Source: Auanema rhodensis (Eukaryota > Nematoda > Chromadorea > Rhabditida > Rhabditidae). From it: a stretch of 64,000 bases of DNA. The DNA lies in assembly GCA_964057225.1 (NCBI GenBank), contig OZ059899.1:19414501-19478500 (forward strand), read 5' to 3'. This document shows positions 1 to 12,291 of the stretch, piece by piece. Within the stretch, counting starts at the first letter, position 1. Each line of letters begins with the position of its first letter. The notes under the pieces are model-generated. The model saw nothing but the letters and a program-made list of their open reading frames with translations, searched no databases and was not told the DNA's origin. The translations under genes were made by a program, and so were the position numbers.

Positions 1-207
1 GTCTAAAAACAGTTTTTTACTGATATTGGTGCATGGTAACCATGATTTTGAAATTTACGTGAACTTTAATTTATGCTAATTAAATGTACACATGGTGTGC
101 ACTCGGTATGTAACTCGCTTCACGTGAAAGATAAAGAGATGCGGTTTTCAAAATTAGATTCCCCATGTCCATATTAGTCTAAAAACAAATTTTTATTGAT
201 ATTGGTG

Positions 208-220
208 CATGGTAACCATG
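208..220. other. 13-bp dyad CATGGT-A-ACCATG (present once per 176-bp copy)
   Basis: Perfect six-base arms flank a single central base. The site contains GGTAACC and is kept in all twelve copies, even the diverged ones near the junction. Coordinates are for copy 2; the others lie at 176-bp steps. Conservation of a dyad could reflect protein binding or could simply follow recent homogenisation; the sequence alone does not separate these. Confidence 0.85.
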
Positions 221-294
221 ACTTTGAAATTTACGTGAACTTTAATTTATGCTAATTAAATGTACACGTGATTTGCACTTGGTATGTAACTCGC

Positions 295-304
295 TTCACG
301 TGAA
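295..304. other. 10-bp palindrome TTCACGTGAA (E-box core) in the 176-bp unit
   Basis: A perfect ten-base palindrome with a central CACGTG. It occurs in each full copy at 176-bp spacing (coordinates are for copy 2). Most copies also contain a second CACGTG in the GTACACGTG segment (617-622 in copy 4), giving two E-box-like cores per unit; copy 1 has CACATGG and copy 12 has CAAGTG at that second place. CACGTG is the classic bHLH core, but binding here is only a possibility. Copy 12 ends before this site. Confidence 0.8.
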
Positions 305-2047
305 AAATAAAGAGATGCGGTTTTCAAAATTAGATTCCCCATGTCCATATTAGTCTAAAAACAAATTTTTATTGATATTGGTGCATGGTAACCATGACTT
401 TGAAATTTACGTGAACTTTAATTTATGCTAATTAAATGTACACGTGATGTGCACTTGGTATGTAACTTGCTTCACGTGAAAGATAAAGAGATGCGGTTTT
501 CAAAATTAGATTCCCCATGTCCATATTAGTCTTAAAACAAATTTTTATTGATATTGGTGCATGGTAACCATGACTTTGAAATTTACGTGAACTTTAATTT
601 ATGCTAATTAAATGTACACGTGGTGTGCACTCGGTATGTAACTCGCTTCACGTGAAAGATAAAGAGATGCGGTTTTTAAAATTAGATTCCTCATGTCCAT
701 ATTAGTCTAAAAACAAATTTTTATTGATATTGGTGCATGGTAACCATGACTTTGAAATTTACGTGAACTTTAATTTATGCTAATTAAATGTACACGTGGT
801 GTGCACTCGGTATGTAACTCGCTTCACGTGAGAGATAAAGAGATGCGGTTTTTAAAATTAGATTCCCCATGTCCATATTAGTCTGAAAACAAATTTTTAT
901 TGATATTGGTGCATGGTAACCATGACTTTGAAATTTACGTGAACTTTAATTTATGCTAATTAAATGTACACGTGATTTGCACTTGGTATGTAACTCGCTT
1001 CACGTGAACGATAAGGAGATGCGGTTTTCAAAATTAGATTCCCCATGTCCATATTAGTCTAAAAACAAATTTTTATTGATATTGGTGCATGGTAACCATG
1101 ACTTTGAAATTTACGTGAACTTTAATTTATGCTAATTAAATGTACACGTGATTTGCACTTGGTATGTAACTCGCTTCACGTGAAAAATAAAGAGATGCGG
1201 TTTTCAAAATTAGATTCCCCATGTCCATATTAGTCTAAAAACAAATTTTTATTGATATTGGTGCATGGTAACCATGACTTTGAAATTTACGTGAACTTTA
1301 ATTTATGCTAATTAAATGTACACGTGATGTGCACTTGGTATGTAACTTGCTTCACGTGAAAGATAAAGAGATGCGGTTTTCAAAATTAGATTCTCCATGT
1401 CCATATTAGTCTTAAAACAAATTTTTATTGATATTGGTGCATGGTAACCATGACTTTGAAATTTACGTGAACTTTAATTTATGCTAATTAAATGTACACG
1501 TGATGTGCACTTGGTATGTAACTTGCTTCACGTGAAAGATAAAGAGATGCGGTTTTCAAAATTAGATTCCCAATGTCCATATTGGTCTTAAAACAAATTT
1601 TTATTGATATTGGTGCATGGTAACCATGACTTTGAAATTTACGTGAACTTTAATTTATGCTAATTAAATGTACACGTGGTGTGCACCCGGTATGTAACTC
1701 GCTTCACGTGAAAGATAAAGAGATGAGGTTTTCCCAATTAGATTCCCCATGTCCATATTAGTCTAAAAACAAATTTTTATCGATATTGGTGCATGGTAAC
1801 CATGACTTTGAAATTTACGTGAACTTTATTTTATGCTACATAAATGTACACGTGGTGTGCACTCGGTATGTATCTCGCTTCACGTGAAAGATAAAGAGAT
1901 GCGGTTTCCAAAATTAGATTCCCCATGTCCATATTAGTCTAAAAACAGTTTTTTACTGATATTGGTGCATGGTAACCATGATTTTGAAATTTACGTGAAC
2001 TTTAATTTATGCTAATTAAATGTACAAGTGATGTGCACTTGGTATGT

Positions 2048-2062
2048 TGGTACACCCTGAAG
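2048..2062. other. junction between the 176-bp and 351-bp satellite arrays
   Basis: The 176-bp unit is followed cleanly to GGTATGT (2041-2047). The next bases, TGGTA (2048-2052), repeat the word TTGGTA found at 2039-2044, giving two TTGGTA words eight bases apart (2039-2044 and 2047-2052). CACCCTGAAG (2053-2062) then matches the stretch in a 351-bp monomer just before AATTAATT. Directly afterwards the sequence is CTGCGTCGATCTG, which in the 351-bp unit lies about 250 bases further along and is also preceded by AAG. The simplest reading is a break with an internal deletion of part of one 351-bp monomer, joined at a three-base AAG microhomology. No target-site duplication or mobile element is visible. 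Confidence 0.8.
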
Positions 2063-2410
2063 CTGCGTCGATCTGTGTTATCAGATTTGCGCTAGCTTAA
2101 AAATGCACCGAGATATCAACTGAAATAAGTTAACACATATATCCTCGATTTTCACCCTGAAGAATTAATTTTTTTGTTGAATAACATTGTCCATCGTCTT
2201 CGCCTTGAAAAAAGGAATCTAAAAACATCTATTTTTTGTGAAATTATTTTGAAATTTTTAGGGAAAATTTTTGTCAAAATGTTTTTGGAAGCAATGTTGA
2301 GTGTACATGGAAACTCAACATACACTAATGCATCATTTTTCAAACGATCATAACTAATTTTTGTATTGAGCGTTTCTCAATGTAGTATAGTGCATTCGAT
2401 GCGGACTTTT
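2060..2410. repeat. first 351-bp monomer after the junction, edge subtype
   Basis: This copy carries CTGAAATAAGTTAACAC near 2,120 in place of the usual CTGATATAAGTTCACAC. The same private variant is seen elsewhere only near 59,280, 61,385 (one base different) and 63,485, far from here in the window. It also has GCCTTGAAAAAAGG, like the 59-64 kb monomers and unlike its immediate right-hand neighbours, which have CCTTTAAAAACAG. The array therefore begins with a monomer whose relatives lie about 57 kb away. Confidence 0.8.
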
Positions 2411-5400
2411 AAGCTGCGTCGTTCTGTGTTATCAGATTTGCGCTAGCTTAAACATGCACCGAGATATCAACTGTTATAAGTTCACACTTATATCCTTGAT
2501 TTTCACCCTGAAGAATTAATTTTTTTGTTGAATAACATTGTCCATCGTCTTCGCCTTTAAAAACAGAATCTAAAAACATCTACTTTTTGTGAAATTATTT
2601 TGAAATTTTTAGGGAAAATTTTTGTCAAAATGTTTTTGGAAGCAATGTTGAGTGTACATGGAAACTCAACATACACTAATGCATCATTTTTCAAACGATC
2701 ATAACTAATTTTTGTATCAAGCGTTTCTCAATGTAGTATAGTGCATTCGATGCGGATTTTCAATCTGCGTCGATCTGTATTATCAGATTTGCGCTATCTT
2801 TAAAATGCACCGAGATATCAACTGATATATGTTCACACTTATATCCTCGATTTTCAACCTGAAGAATTAATTTCTTCGTTGAATAACAATGTCCATCGTC
2901 TTCGCCTTGAAAAAAAGAATCTAAAAACATCTACTTTTTGTGAAATTATCTTGAAATTTTTAGGGAAAATTTTTGTCAAAATGTTTTTGGAAGCAATGTT
3001 GAGTATACATGGAAACTCAACATACACTAATGCATCATTTTTCAAACGATCATAACTAATTTTTGTATTGAGCGTTTCTCAATGTAGTATAGTGCATTCG
3101 ATGCGGACTTTTAAGCTGCGTCGTTCTGTGTTATCAGATTTGCGCTAGCTTAAACATGCACCGAGATATCAACTGTTATAAGTTCACACTTATATCCTCG
3201 ATTTTCACCCTGAAGAATTAATTTTTTTGTTGAATAACATTGTCCATCGTCTTCGCCTTTAAAAACAGAATCTAAAAACATCTACTTTTTGTGAAATTAT
3301 TTTGAAATTTTTAGGGAAAATTTTTGTCAAAATGTTTTTGGAAGCAATGTTGAGTGTACATGGAAACTCAACATACACTAATGCATCATTTTTCAAACGA
3401 TCATAACTAATTTTTGTATCAAGCGTTTCTCAATGTAGTATAGTGCATTCGATGCGGATTTTTAAGCTGCGTCGATCTATGTTATCAGATTTGCGCTATC
3501 TTTAAAATGCACCGAGATATCAACTGTTATAAGTTCACACTTATATCCTCGATTTTCACCCTGAAGAATTAATTTTTTTGTTGAATAACATTGTCCATCG
3601 TCTTCGCCTTTAAAAAAGAAATCTAAAAACATCTACTTTTTGTGAAATTATTTTGAAATTTTTAGGGAAAATTTTTGTCAAAATGTTTTTGGAAGCAATG
3701 TTGAGTGTACATGGAAACTCAACATACACTAATGCATCATTTTTCAAACGATCATAACTAATTTTTGTATTAAGCGTTTCTCAATGTAGTATAGTGCATT
3801 CGATGCGGATTTTCAATCTGCGTCGATCTGTGTTATCAGATTTGCGCTATCTTTAAAATGCACCGAGATATCAACTGATATATGTTCACACTTATATCCT
3901 CGATTTTCACCCTGAAGAATTAATTTTTTCGTTGAATAACATTGTCCATCGTCTTCGCCTTTAAAAACAGAATCTAAAAACATCTACTTTTTGTGAAATT
4001 ATTTTGAAATTTTTAGGGAAAATTTTTGTCAAAATGTTTTTGGAAGCAATGTTGAGTGTACATGGAAACTCAACATACACTAATGCATCATTTTTCAAAC
4101 GATCATAACTAATTTTTGTATTGAGCGTTTCTCAATGTAGTATAGTGCATTCGATGCGGACTTTTAAGCTGCGTCGTTCTGTGTTATCAGATTTGCGCTA
4201 GCTTAAACATGCACCGAGATATCAACTGTTATAAGTTCACACTTATATCCTTGATTTTCACCCTGAAGAATTAATTTTTTTGTTGAATAACATTGTCCAT
4301 CGTCTTCGCCTTTAAAAACAGAATCTAAAAACATCTACTTTTTGTGAAATTATTTTGAAATTTTTAGGGAAAATTTTTGTCAAAATGTTTTTGGAAGCAA
4401 TGTTGAGTGTACATGGAAACTCAACATACACTAATGCATCATTTTTCAAACGATCATAACTAATTTTTGTATTAAGCGTTTCTCAATGTAGTATAGTGCA
4501 TTCGATGCGGATTTTCAATCTGCGTCGATCTGTATTATCAGATTTGCGCTATCTTTAAAATGCACCGAGATATCAACTGATATATGTTCACACTTATATC
4601 CTCGATTTTCAACCTGAAGAATTAATTTCTTCGTTGAATAACAATGTCCATCGTCTTCGCCTTGAAAAAAAAAATCTAAAAACATCTACTTTTTGTGAAA
4701 TTATCTTGAAATTTTTAGGGAAAATTTTTGTCAAAATGTTTTTGGAAGCAATGTTGAGTATACATGGAAACTCAACATACACTAATGCATCATTTTTCAA
4801 ACGATCATAACTAATTTTTGTATTGAGCGTTTCTCAATGTAGTATAGTGCATTCGATGCGGACTTTTAAGCTGCGTCGTTCTGTGTTATCAGATTTGCGC
4901 TAGCTTAAACATGCACCGAGATATCAACTGTTATAAGTTCACACTTATATCCTCGATTTTCACCCTGAAGAATTAATTTTTTTGTTGAATAACATTGTCC
5001 ATCGTCTTCGCCTTTAAAAACAGAATCTAAAAACATCTACTTTTTGTGAAATTATTTTGAAATTTTTAGGGAAAATTTTTGTCAAAATGTTTTTGGAAGC
5101 AATGTTGAGTGTACATGGAAACTCAACATACACTAATGCATCATTTTTCAAACGATCATAACTAATTTTTGTATCAAGCGTTTCTCAATGTAGTATAGTG
5201 CATTCGATGCGGATTTTTAAGCTGCGTCGATCTATGTTATCAGATTTGCGCTATCTTTAAAATGCACCGAGATATCAACTGTTATAAGTTCACACTTATA
5301 TCCTCGATTTTCACCCTGAAGAATTAATTTTTTTGTTGAATAACATTGTCCATCGTCTTCGCCTTTAAAAAAGAAATCTAAAAACATCTACTTTTTGTGA

Positions 5401-5860
5401 AATTATTTTGAAATTTTTAGGGAAAATTTTTGTCAAAATGTTTTTGGAAGCAATGTTGAGTGTACATGGAAACTCAACATACACTAATGCATCATTTTTC
5501 AAACGATCATAACTAATTTTTGTATTAAGCGTTTCTCAATGTAGTATAGTGCATTCGATGCGGATTTTCAATCTGCGTCGATCTGTGTTATCAGATTTGC
5601 GCTATCTTTAAAATGCACCGAGATATCAACTGATATATGTTCACACTTATATCCTCGATTTTCACCCTGAAGAATTAATTTTTTCGTTGAATAACATTGT
5701 CCATCGTCTTCGCCTTTAAAAACAGAATCTAAAAACATCTACTTTTTGTGAAATTATTTTGAAATTTTTAGGGAAAATTTTTGTCAAAATGTTTTTGGAA
5801 GAAATGTTGAGTGTACATGGAAACTCAACATACACTAATGCATCATTTTTCAAACGATCA
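2350..5860. repeat. five-monomer higher-order repeat, two tandem copies (1,755 bp each)
   Basis: Monomers at phase positions 2503, 2854, 3205, 3556 and 3907 are repeated in the same order at 4258, 4609, 4960, 5311 and 5662. Shared marks include TATCCTTGATTTTC (2490 and 4245), the B-type monomers at 2854 and 4609, and the Y type with GATCTATG preceding 3556 and 5311. Visible differences are few, for example GTATCAAGCG near 2714 versus GTATTAAGCG near 4469, and GAAGCAATG near 4045 versus GAAGAAATG near 5800. The block ends by about 6,060, where CTTTAAAAACAG becomes CTTTAAAAAAG in the would-be third copy. Confidence 0.8.
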
Positions 5861-8800
5861 TAACTAATTTTTGTATTGAGCGTTTCTCAATGTAGTATAG
5901 TGCATTCGATGCGGACTTTTAAGCTGCGTCGTTCTGTGTTATCAGATTTGCGCTAGCTTAAACATGCACCGAGATATCAACTGTTATAAGTTCACACTTA
6001 TATCCTCGATTTTCACCCTGAAGAATTAATTTTTTTGTTGAATAACATTGTCCATCGTCTTCGCCTTTAAAAAAGAAATCTAAAAACATCTACTTTTTGT
6101 GAAATTATTTTGAAATTTTTAGGGAAAATTTTTGTCAAAATGTTTTTGGAAGCAATGTTGAGTGTACATGGAAACTCAACATACACTAATGCATCATTTT
6201 TCAAACGATCATAACTAATTTTTGTATTAAGCGTTTCTCAATGTAGTATAGTGCATTCGATGCGGATTTTCAATCTGCGTCGATCTGTGTTATCAGATTT
6301 GCGCTATCTTTAAAATGCACCGAGATATCAACTGATATATGTTCACACTTATATCCTCGATTTTCACCCTGAAGAATTAATTTTTTCGTTGAATAACATT
6401 GTCCATCGTCTTCGCCTTTGAAAACAGAATCTAAAAACATCTACTTTTTGTGAAATTATTTTGAAATTTTTAGGGAAAATTTTTGTCAAAATGTTTTTGG
6501 AAGAAATGTTGAGTGTACATGGAAACTCAACATACACTAATGCATCATTTTTCAAACGATCATAACTAATTTTTGTATTGAGCGTTTCTCAATGTAGTAT
6601 AGTGCATTCGATGCGGACTTTTAAGCTGCGTCGTTCTGTGTTATCAGATTTGCGCTAGCTTAAACATGCACCGAGATATCAACTGTTATAAGTTCACACT
6701 TATATCCTCGATTTTCACCCTGAAGAATTAATTTTTTTGTTGAATAACATTGTCCATCGTCTTCGCCTTTAAAAAAGAAATCTAAAAACATCTACTTTTT
6801 GTGAAATTATTTTGAAATTTTTAGGGAAAATTTTTGTCAAAATGTTTTTGGAAGCAATGTTGAGTGTACATGGAAACTCAACATACACTAATGCATCATT
6901 TTTCAAACGATCATAACTAATTTTTGTATTAAGCGTTTCTCAATGTAGTATAGTGCATTCGATGCGGATTTTCAATCTGCGTCGATCTGTGTTATCAGAT
7001 TTGCGCTATCTTTAAAATGCACCGAGATATCAACTGATATATGTTCACACTTATATCCTCGATTTTCAACCTGAAGAATTAATTTCTTTGTTGAATAACA
7101 ATGTCCATCGTCTTCGCCTTGAAAAAAAGAATCTAAAAACATCTACTTTTTGTGAAATTATCTTGAAATTTTTAGGGAAAATTTTTGTCAAAATGTTTTT
7201 GGAAGCAATGTTGAGTATACATGGAAACTCAACATACACTAATGCATCATTTTTCAAACGATCATAACTAATTTTTGTATTGAGGGTTTCTCAATGTGGT
7301 ATGGTGCATTCGATGCGGATTTTCAATCTGCGTCGATCTGTGTTATCAGATTTGCGCTATCTTTAAAATGCACCGAGATATCAACTGATATAAGTTCACA
7401 CTTATATCCTCGATTTTCACCCTGAAGAATTAATTTTTTCGTTGAATAACATTGTCCATCGTCTTCGCCTTTAAAAACAGAATCTAAAAACATCTACTTT
7501 TTGTGAAATTATTTTGAAATTTTTAGGGAAAATTTTTGTCAAAATGTTTTTGGAAGAAATGTTGAGTGTACATGGAAACTCAACATACACTAATGCATCA
7601 TTTTTCAAACGATCATAACTAATTTTTGTATTGAGCGTTTCTCAATGTAGTATAGTGCATTCGATGCGGACTTTTAAGCTGCGTCGTTCTGTGTTATCAG
7701 ATTTGCGCTAGCTTAAACATGCACCGAGATATCAACTGTTATAAGTTCACACTTATATCCTCGATTTTCACCCTGAAGAATTAATTTTTTTGTTGAATAA
7801 CATTGTCCATCGTCTTCGCCTTTAAAAAAGAAATCTAAAAACATCTACTTTTTGTGAAATTATTTTGAAATTTTTAGGGAAAATTTTTGTCAAAATGTTT
7901 TTGGAAGCAATGTTGAGTGTACATGGAAACTCAACATACACTAATGCATCATTTTTCAAACGATCATAACTAATTTTTGTATTAAGCGTTTCTCAATGTA
8001 GTATAGTGCATTCGATGCGGATTTTCAATCTGCGTCGATCTGTGTTATCAGATTTGCGCTATCTTTAAAATGCACCGAGATATCAACTGATATATGTTCA
8101 CACTTATATCCTTGATTTTCACCCTGAAGAATTAATTTTTTCGTTGAATAACATTGTCCATCGTCTTCGCCTTTAAAAACAGAATCTAAAAACATCTACT
8201 TTTTGTGAAATTATTTTGAAATTTTTAGGGAAAATTTTTGTCAAAATGTTTTTGGAAGAAATGTTGAGTGTACATGGAAACTCAACATACACTAATGCAT
8301 CATTTTTCAAACGATCATAACTAATTTTTGTATTGAGCGTTTCTCAATGTAGTATAGTGCATTCGATGCGGACTTTTAAGCTGCGTCGTTCTGTGTTATC
8401 AGATTTGCGCTAGCTTAAACATGCACCGAGATATCAACTGTTATAAGTTCACACTTATATCCTCGATTTTCACCCTGAAGAATTAATTTTTTTGTTGAAT
8501 AACATTGTCCATCGTCTTCGCCTTTAAAAAAGAAATCTAAAAACATCTACTTTTTGTGAAATTATTTTGAAATTTTTAGGGAAAATTTTTGTCAAAATGT
8601 TTTTGGAAGCAATGTTGAGTATACATGGAAACTCAACATACACTAATGCTTCATTTTTCAAACGATCATAACTAATTTTTGTATTGAGGGTTTCTCAATG
8701 TAGTATGGTGCATTCGATGCGGATTTTTAAGCTGCGTCGATCTATGTTATCAGATTTGCGCTATCTTAAAAATGCACCGAGATATCAACTGATATAAGTT

Positions 8801-9522
8801 CACACTTATATCCTCGATTTTCACCCTGAAGAATTAATTTTTTCGTTGAATAACATTGTCCATCGTCTTTGCCTTGAAAAAAGGAATCTAAAAACATCTA
8901 CTTTTTGTGAAATTATTTTGAAATTTTTAGGGAAATTTTTTGTCAAAATGTTTTTGGAAGCAATGTTGAGTGTACATGGAAACTCAACATACACTAATGC
9001 ATCATTTTTCAAACGATCATAACTAATTTTTGTATTAAGCGTTTCTCAATGTAGTATAGTGCATTCGATGCGGATTTTTAAGCTGCGTCGATCTATGTTA
9101 TCAGATTTGCGCTATCTTTAAAATGCACCGAGATATCAACTGTTATAAGTTCACACTTATATCCTCGATTTTCACCCTGAAGAATTAATTTTTTTGTTGA
9201 ATAACATTGTTCATCGTCTTCGCCTTTAAAAAAGAAATCTAAAAACATCTACTTTTTGTGAAATTATTTTGAAATTTTTAGGGAAAATTTTTGTCAAAAT
9301 GTTTTTGGAAGCAATGTTGAGTGTACATGGAAACTCAACATACACTAATGCATCATTTTTCAAACGATCATAACTAATTTTTGTATTAAGCGTTTCTCAA
9401 TGTAGTATAGTGCATTCGATGCGGATTTTCAATCTGCGTCGATCTGTGTTATCAGATTTGCGCTATCTTTAAAATGCACCGAGATATCAACTGATATATG
9501 TTCACACTTATATCCTCGATTT
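5662..9522. repeat. X-Y dimer segment with a 1,755-bp superperiod
   Basis: Two monomer kinds alternate. X (phase 5662, 6364, 7417, 8119) has the GCGGATTTTCAATCTGCG head, GATATATG and GAAGAAATG. Y (6013, 6715, 7768, 8470) has the GCGGACTTTTAAGCTGCG head with GTTCTG, TTAAACATG and CTTTAAAAAAG. A B-type monomer at 7066 follows the second pair, so X-Y-X-Y-B repeats from 5662 and again from 7417, where the last position is replaced by an E-like monomer (8821). The GCGGAC/GTTCTG head is confined to about 2.4-8.4 kb apart from one isolated patch at 42.05 kb. Confidence 0.75.
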
Positions 9523-12291
9523 TCAACCTGAAGAATTAATTTCTTCGTTGAATAACAATGTCCATCGTCTTCGCCTTGAAAAAAAGAATCTAAAAACATC
9601 TAATTTTTGTGAAATTATCTTGAAATTTTTAGGGAAAATTTTTGTCAAAATGTTTTTGGAAGCAATGTTGAGTATACATGGAAACTCAACATACACTAAT
9701 GCATCATTTTTCAAACGATCATAACTAATTTTTGTATTAAGCGTTTTTTAATGTAGTATAGTGCATTCGATGCGGATTTTTAAGCTGCGTCGATCTGTGT
9801 TATCAGATTTGCGCTATCTTTAAAATGCACTGAGATATCAACTGTTATAAGTTCACACTTATATCCTCGATTTTCACCCTGAAGAATTAATTTTTTTGTT
9901 GAATAACATTGTCCATCGTCTTCGCCTTTAGAAAAGAAATCTGAAAACATCTACTTTTTGTGAAATTATTTTGAAATTTTTAGGGAAAATTTTTGTCAAA
10001 ATGTTTTTGGAAGCAATGTTGAGTGTACATGGAAACTCAACATACACTAATGCATCATTTTTCAAACGATCATAACTAATTTTTGTATTAAGCGTTTTTT
10101 AATGTAGTATAGTGCATTCGATGCGGATTTTTAAGCTGCGTCGATCTGTGTTATCAGATTTGCGCTATCTTTAAAATGCACCGAGATATCAACTGTTATA
10201 AGTTCACACTTATATCCTCGATTTTCACCCTGAAGAATTAATTTTTTTGTTGAATAACATTGTCCATCGTCTTCGCCTTTAAAAAAGAAATCTAAAAACA
10301 TCTACTTTTTGTGAAATTATTTTGAAATTTTTAGGGAAAATTTTTGTCAAAATGTTTTTGGAAGCAATGTTGAGTGTACATGGAAACTCAACATACACTA
10401 ATGCATCATTTTTCAAACGATCATAACTAATTTTTGTATTAAGCGTTTCTCAATGTAGTATAGTGCATTCGATGCGCATTTTCAATCTGCGTCGATCTGT
10501 ATTATCAGATTTGCGCTATCTTTAAAATGCACCGAGATATCAACTGTTATAAGTTCACACTTATATCCTCGATTTTCACCCTGAAGAATTAATTTTTTTG
10601 TTGAATAACATTGTCCATCGTCTTCGCCTTTAGAAAAGAAATCTAAAAACATCTACTTTTTGTGAAATTATTTTGAAATTTTTAGGGAAAATTTTTGTCA
10701 AAATGTTTTTGGAAGCAATGTTGAGTGTACATGGAAACTCAACATACACTAATGCATCATTTTTCAAACGATCATAACTAATTTTTGTATTAAGCGTTTT
10801 TTAATGTAGTATAGTGCATTCGATGCGGATTTTTAAGCTGCGTCGATCTGTGTTATCAGATTTGCGCTATCTTTAAAATGCACCGAGATATCAACTGTTA
10901 TAAGTTCACACTTATATCCTCGATTTTCACCCTGAAGAATTAATTTTTTTGTTGAATAACATTGTCCATCGTCTTCGCCTTTAAAAAAGAAATCTAAAAA
11001 CATCTACTTTTTGTGAAATTATTTTGAAATTTTTAGGGAAAATTTTTGTCAAAATGTTTTTGGAAGCAATGTTGAGTGTACATGGAAACTCAACATACAC
11101 TAATGCATCATTTTTCAAACGATCATAACTAATTTTTGTATTAAGCGTTTCTCAATGTAGTATAGTGCATTCGATGCGGATTTTCAATCTGCGTCGATCT
11201 GTGTTATCAGATTTGCGCTATCTTTAAAATGCACCGAGATATCAACTGATATATGTTCACACTTATATCCTCGATTTTCAACCTGAAGAATTAATTTCTT
11301 CGTTGAATAACAATGTCCATCGTCTTCGCCTTGAAAAAAAGAATCTAAAAACATCTAATTTTTGTGAAATTATCTTGAAATTTTTAGGGAAAATTTTTGT
11401 CAAAATGTTTTTGGAAGCAATGTTGAGTATACATGGAAACTCAACATACACTAATGCATCATTTTTCAAACGATCATAACTAATTTTTGTATTAAGCGTT
11501 TTTTAATGTAGTATAGTGCATTCGATGCGGATTTTTAAGCTGCGTCGATCTGTGTTATCAGATTTGCGCTATCTTTAAAATGCACCGAGATATCAACTGT
11601 TATAAGTTCACACTTATATCCTCGATTTTCACCCTGAAGAATTAATTTTTTTGTTGAATAACATTGTCCATCGTCTTCGCCTTTAAAAAAGAAATCTAAA
11701 AACATCTACTTTTTGTGAAATTATTTTGAAATTTTTAGGGAAAATTTTTGTCAAAATGTTTTTGGAAGCAATGTTGAGTGTACATGGAAACTCAACATAC
11801 ACTAATGCATCATTTTTCAAACGATCATAACTAATTTTTGTATTAAGCGTTTCTCAATGTAGTATAGTGCATTCGATGCGGATTTTCAATCTGCGTCGAT
11901 CTGTGTTATCAGATTTGCGCTATCTTTAAAATGCACCGAGATATCAACTGATATATGTTCACACTTATATCCTCGATTTTCAACCTGAAGAATTAATTTC
12001 TTCGTTGAATAACAATGTCCATCGTCTTCGCCTTGAAAAAAAGAATCTAAAAACATCTAATTTTTGTGAAATTATCTTGAAATTTTTAGGGAAAATTTTT
12101 GTCAAAATGTTTTTGGAAGCAATGTTGAGTATACATGGAAACTCAACATACACTAATGCATCATTTTTCAAACGATCATAACTAATTTTTGTATTAAGCG
12201 TTTTTTAATGTAGTATAGTGCCTTCGATGCGGATTTTTAAGCTGCGTCGATCTATGTTATCAGATTTGCGCTAGCTTAAAAATGCACCGAG

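Larger units (their letters stand above)
177..1936. repeat. five-monomer (880 bp) higher-order period inside the 176-bp array
   Basis: Copy 2 (177-352) and copy 7 (1057-1232) look identical by eye, including the private words GATTTGCACTTGG and GTGAAAAATAAAG. Copy 3 (353-528) and copy 8 (1233-1408) differ by about one base (CCCC versus CTCC near 1394). The GTCTTAAAAC start of copy 4 recurs in copies 9 and 10, but copy 9 then carries the copy-3 type second half, so one copy is recombinant or inserted. The segment therefore records a past duplication of about 880 bp followed by local reshuffling. The exact extent needs a dot plot. Confidence 0.75.
1..2047. repeat. 176-bp satellite array (12 copies, last one truncated)
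   Basis: Head-to-tail copies start at 1, 177, 353, 529, 705, 881, 1057, 1233, 1409, 1585, 1761 and 1937, each recognised by a GTCTAAAAAC-type start (GTCTTAAAAC and GTCTGAAAAC variants). Every full copy is exactly 176 bp; the last stops after GGTATGT at 2047, about 111 bp into the unit. The unit is AT-rich and carries two short palindromes described separately. Copies 1 and 12 share the diagnostic words CAGTTTTTTACTG and CATGATTTTG, while copies 2-11 have CAAATTTTTATTG (CAAATTTTTATCG in copy 11) and CATGACTTTG. Copies 10 and 11, next to the junction, carry the most private changes (GATGAGGTTTTCCC near 1725, CTACATAAATG near 1836, GTATGTATCTCGC near 1867). A monomer of this size is close to one nucleosome repeat, as in many centromeric satellites. 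I do not recognise the family. The array continues beyond the left edge. Confidence 0.97.

Noticed and set aside
2039-2062. Target-site duplication of a mobile element at the satellite junction
   Set aside because: The duplicated TTGGTA words are only eight bases apart with no element between or beside them; local slippage explains them better.
2255-2265. Telomere-like TTTAGGG
   Set aside because: It occurs once per monomer inside TTTTTAGGGAAAA and never in tandem; P monomers have TTTCGGA instead. Chance match.
2152-2343. Minus-strand 63-codon open frame recurring in about half of the 351-bp monomers
   Set aside because: It opens with TTG (complement of CAA at 2341-2343) and has no in-frame ATG near its start. 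It is destroyed in Y monomers by TTTAAA-derived stops and in others by A-run indels. Its changes do not favour silent sites in any way I can see. It is a shadow of the repeat.
2390-2405. RNA polymerase III B-box-like GCATTCGATGC
   Set aside because: Only the TTCGA core fits, there is no A box at a suitable distance, and no tRNA or SINE structure is found.
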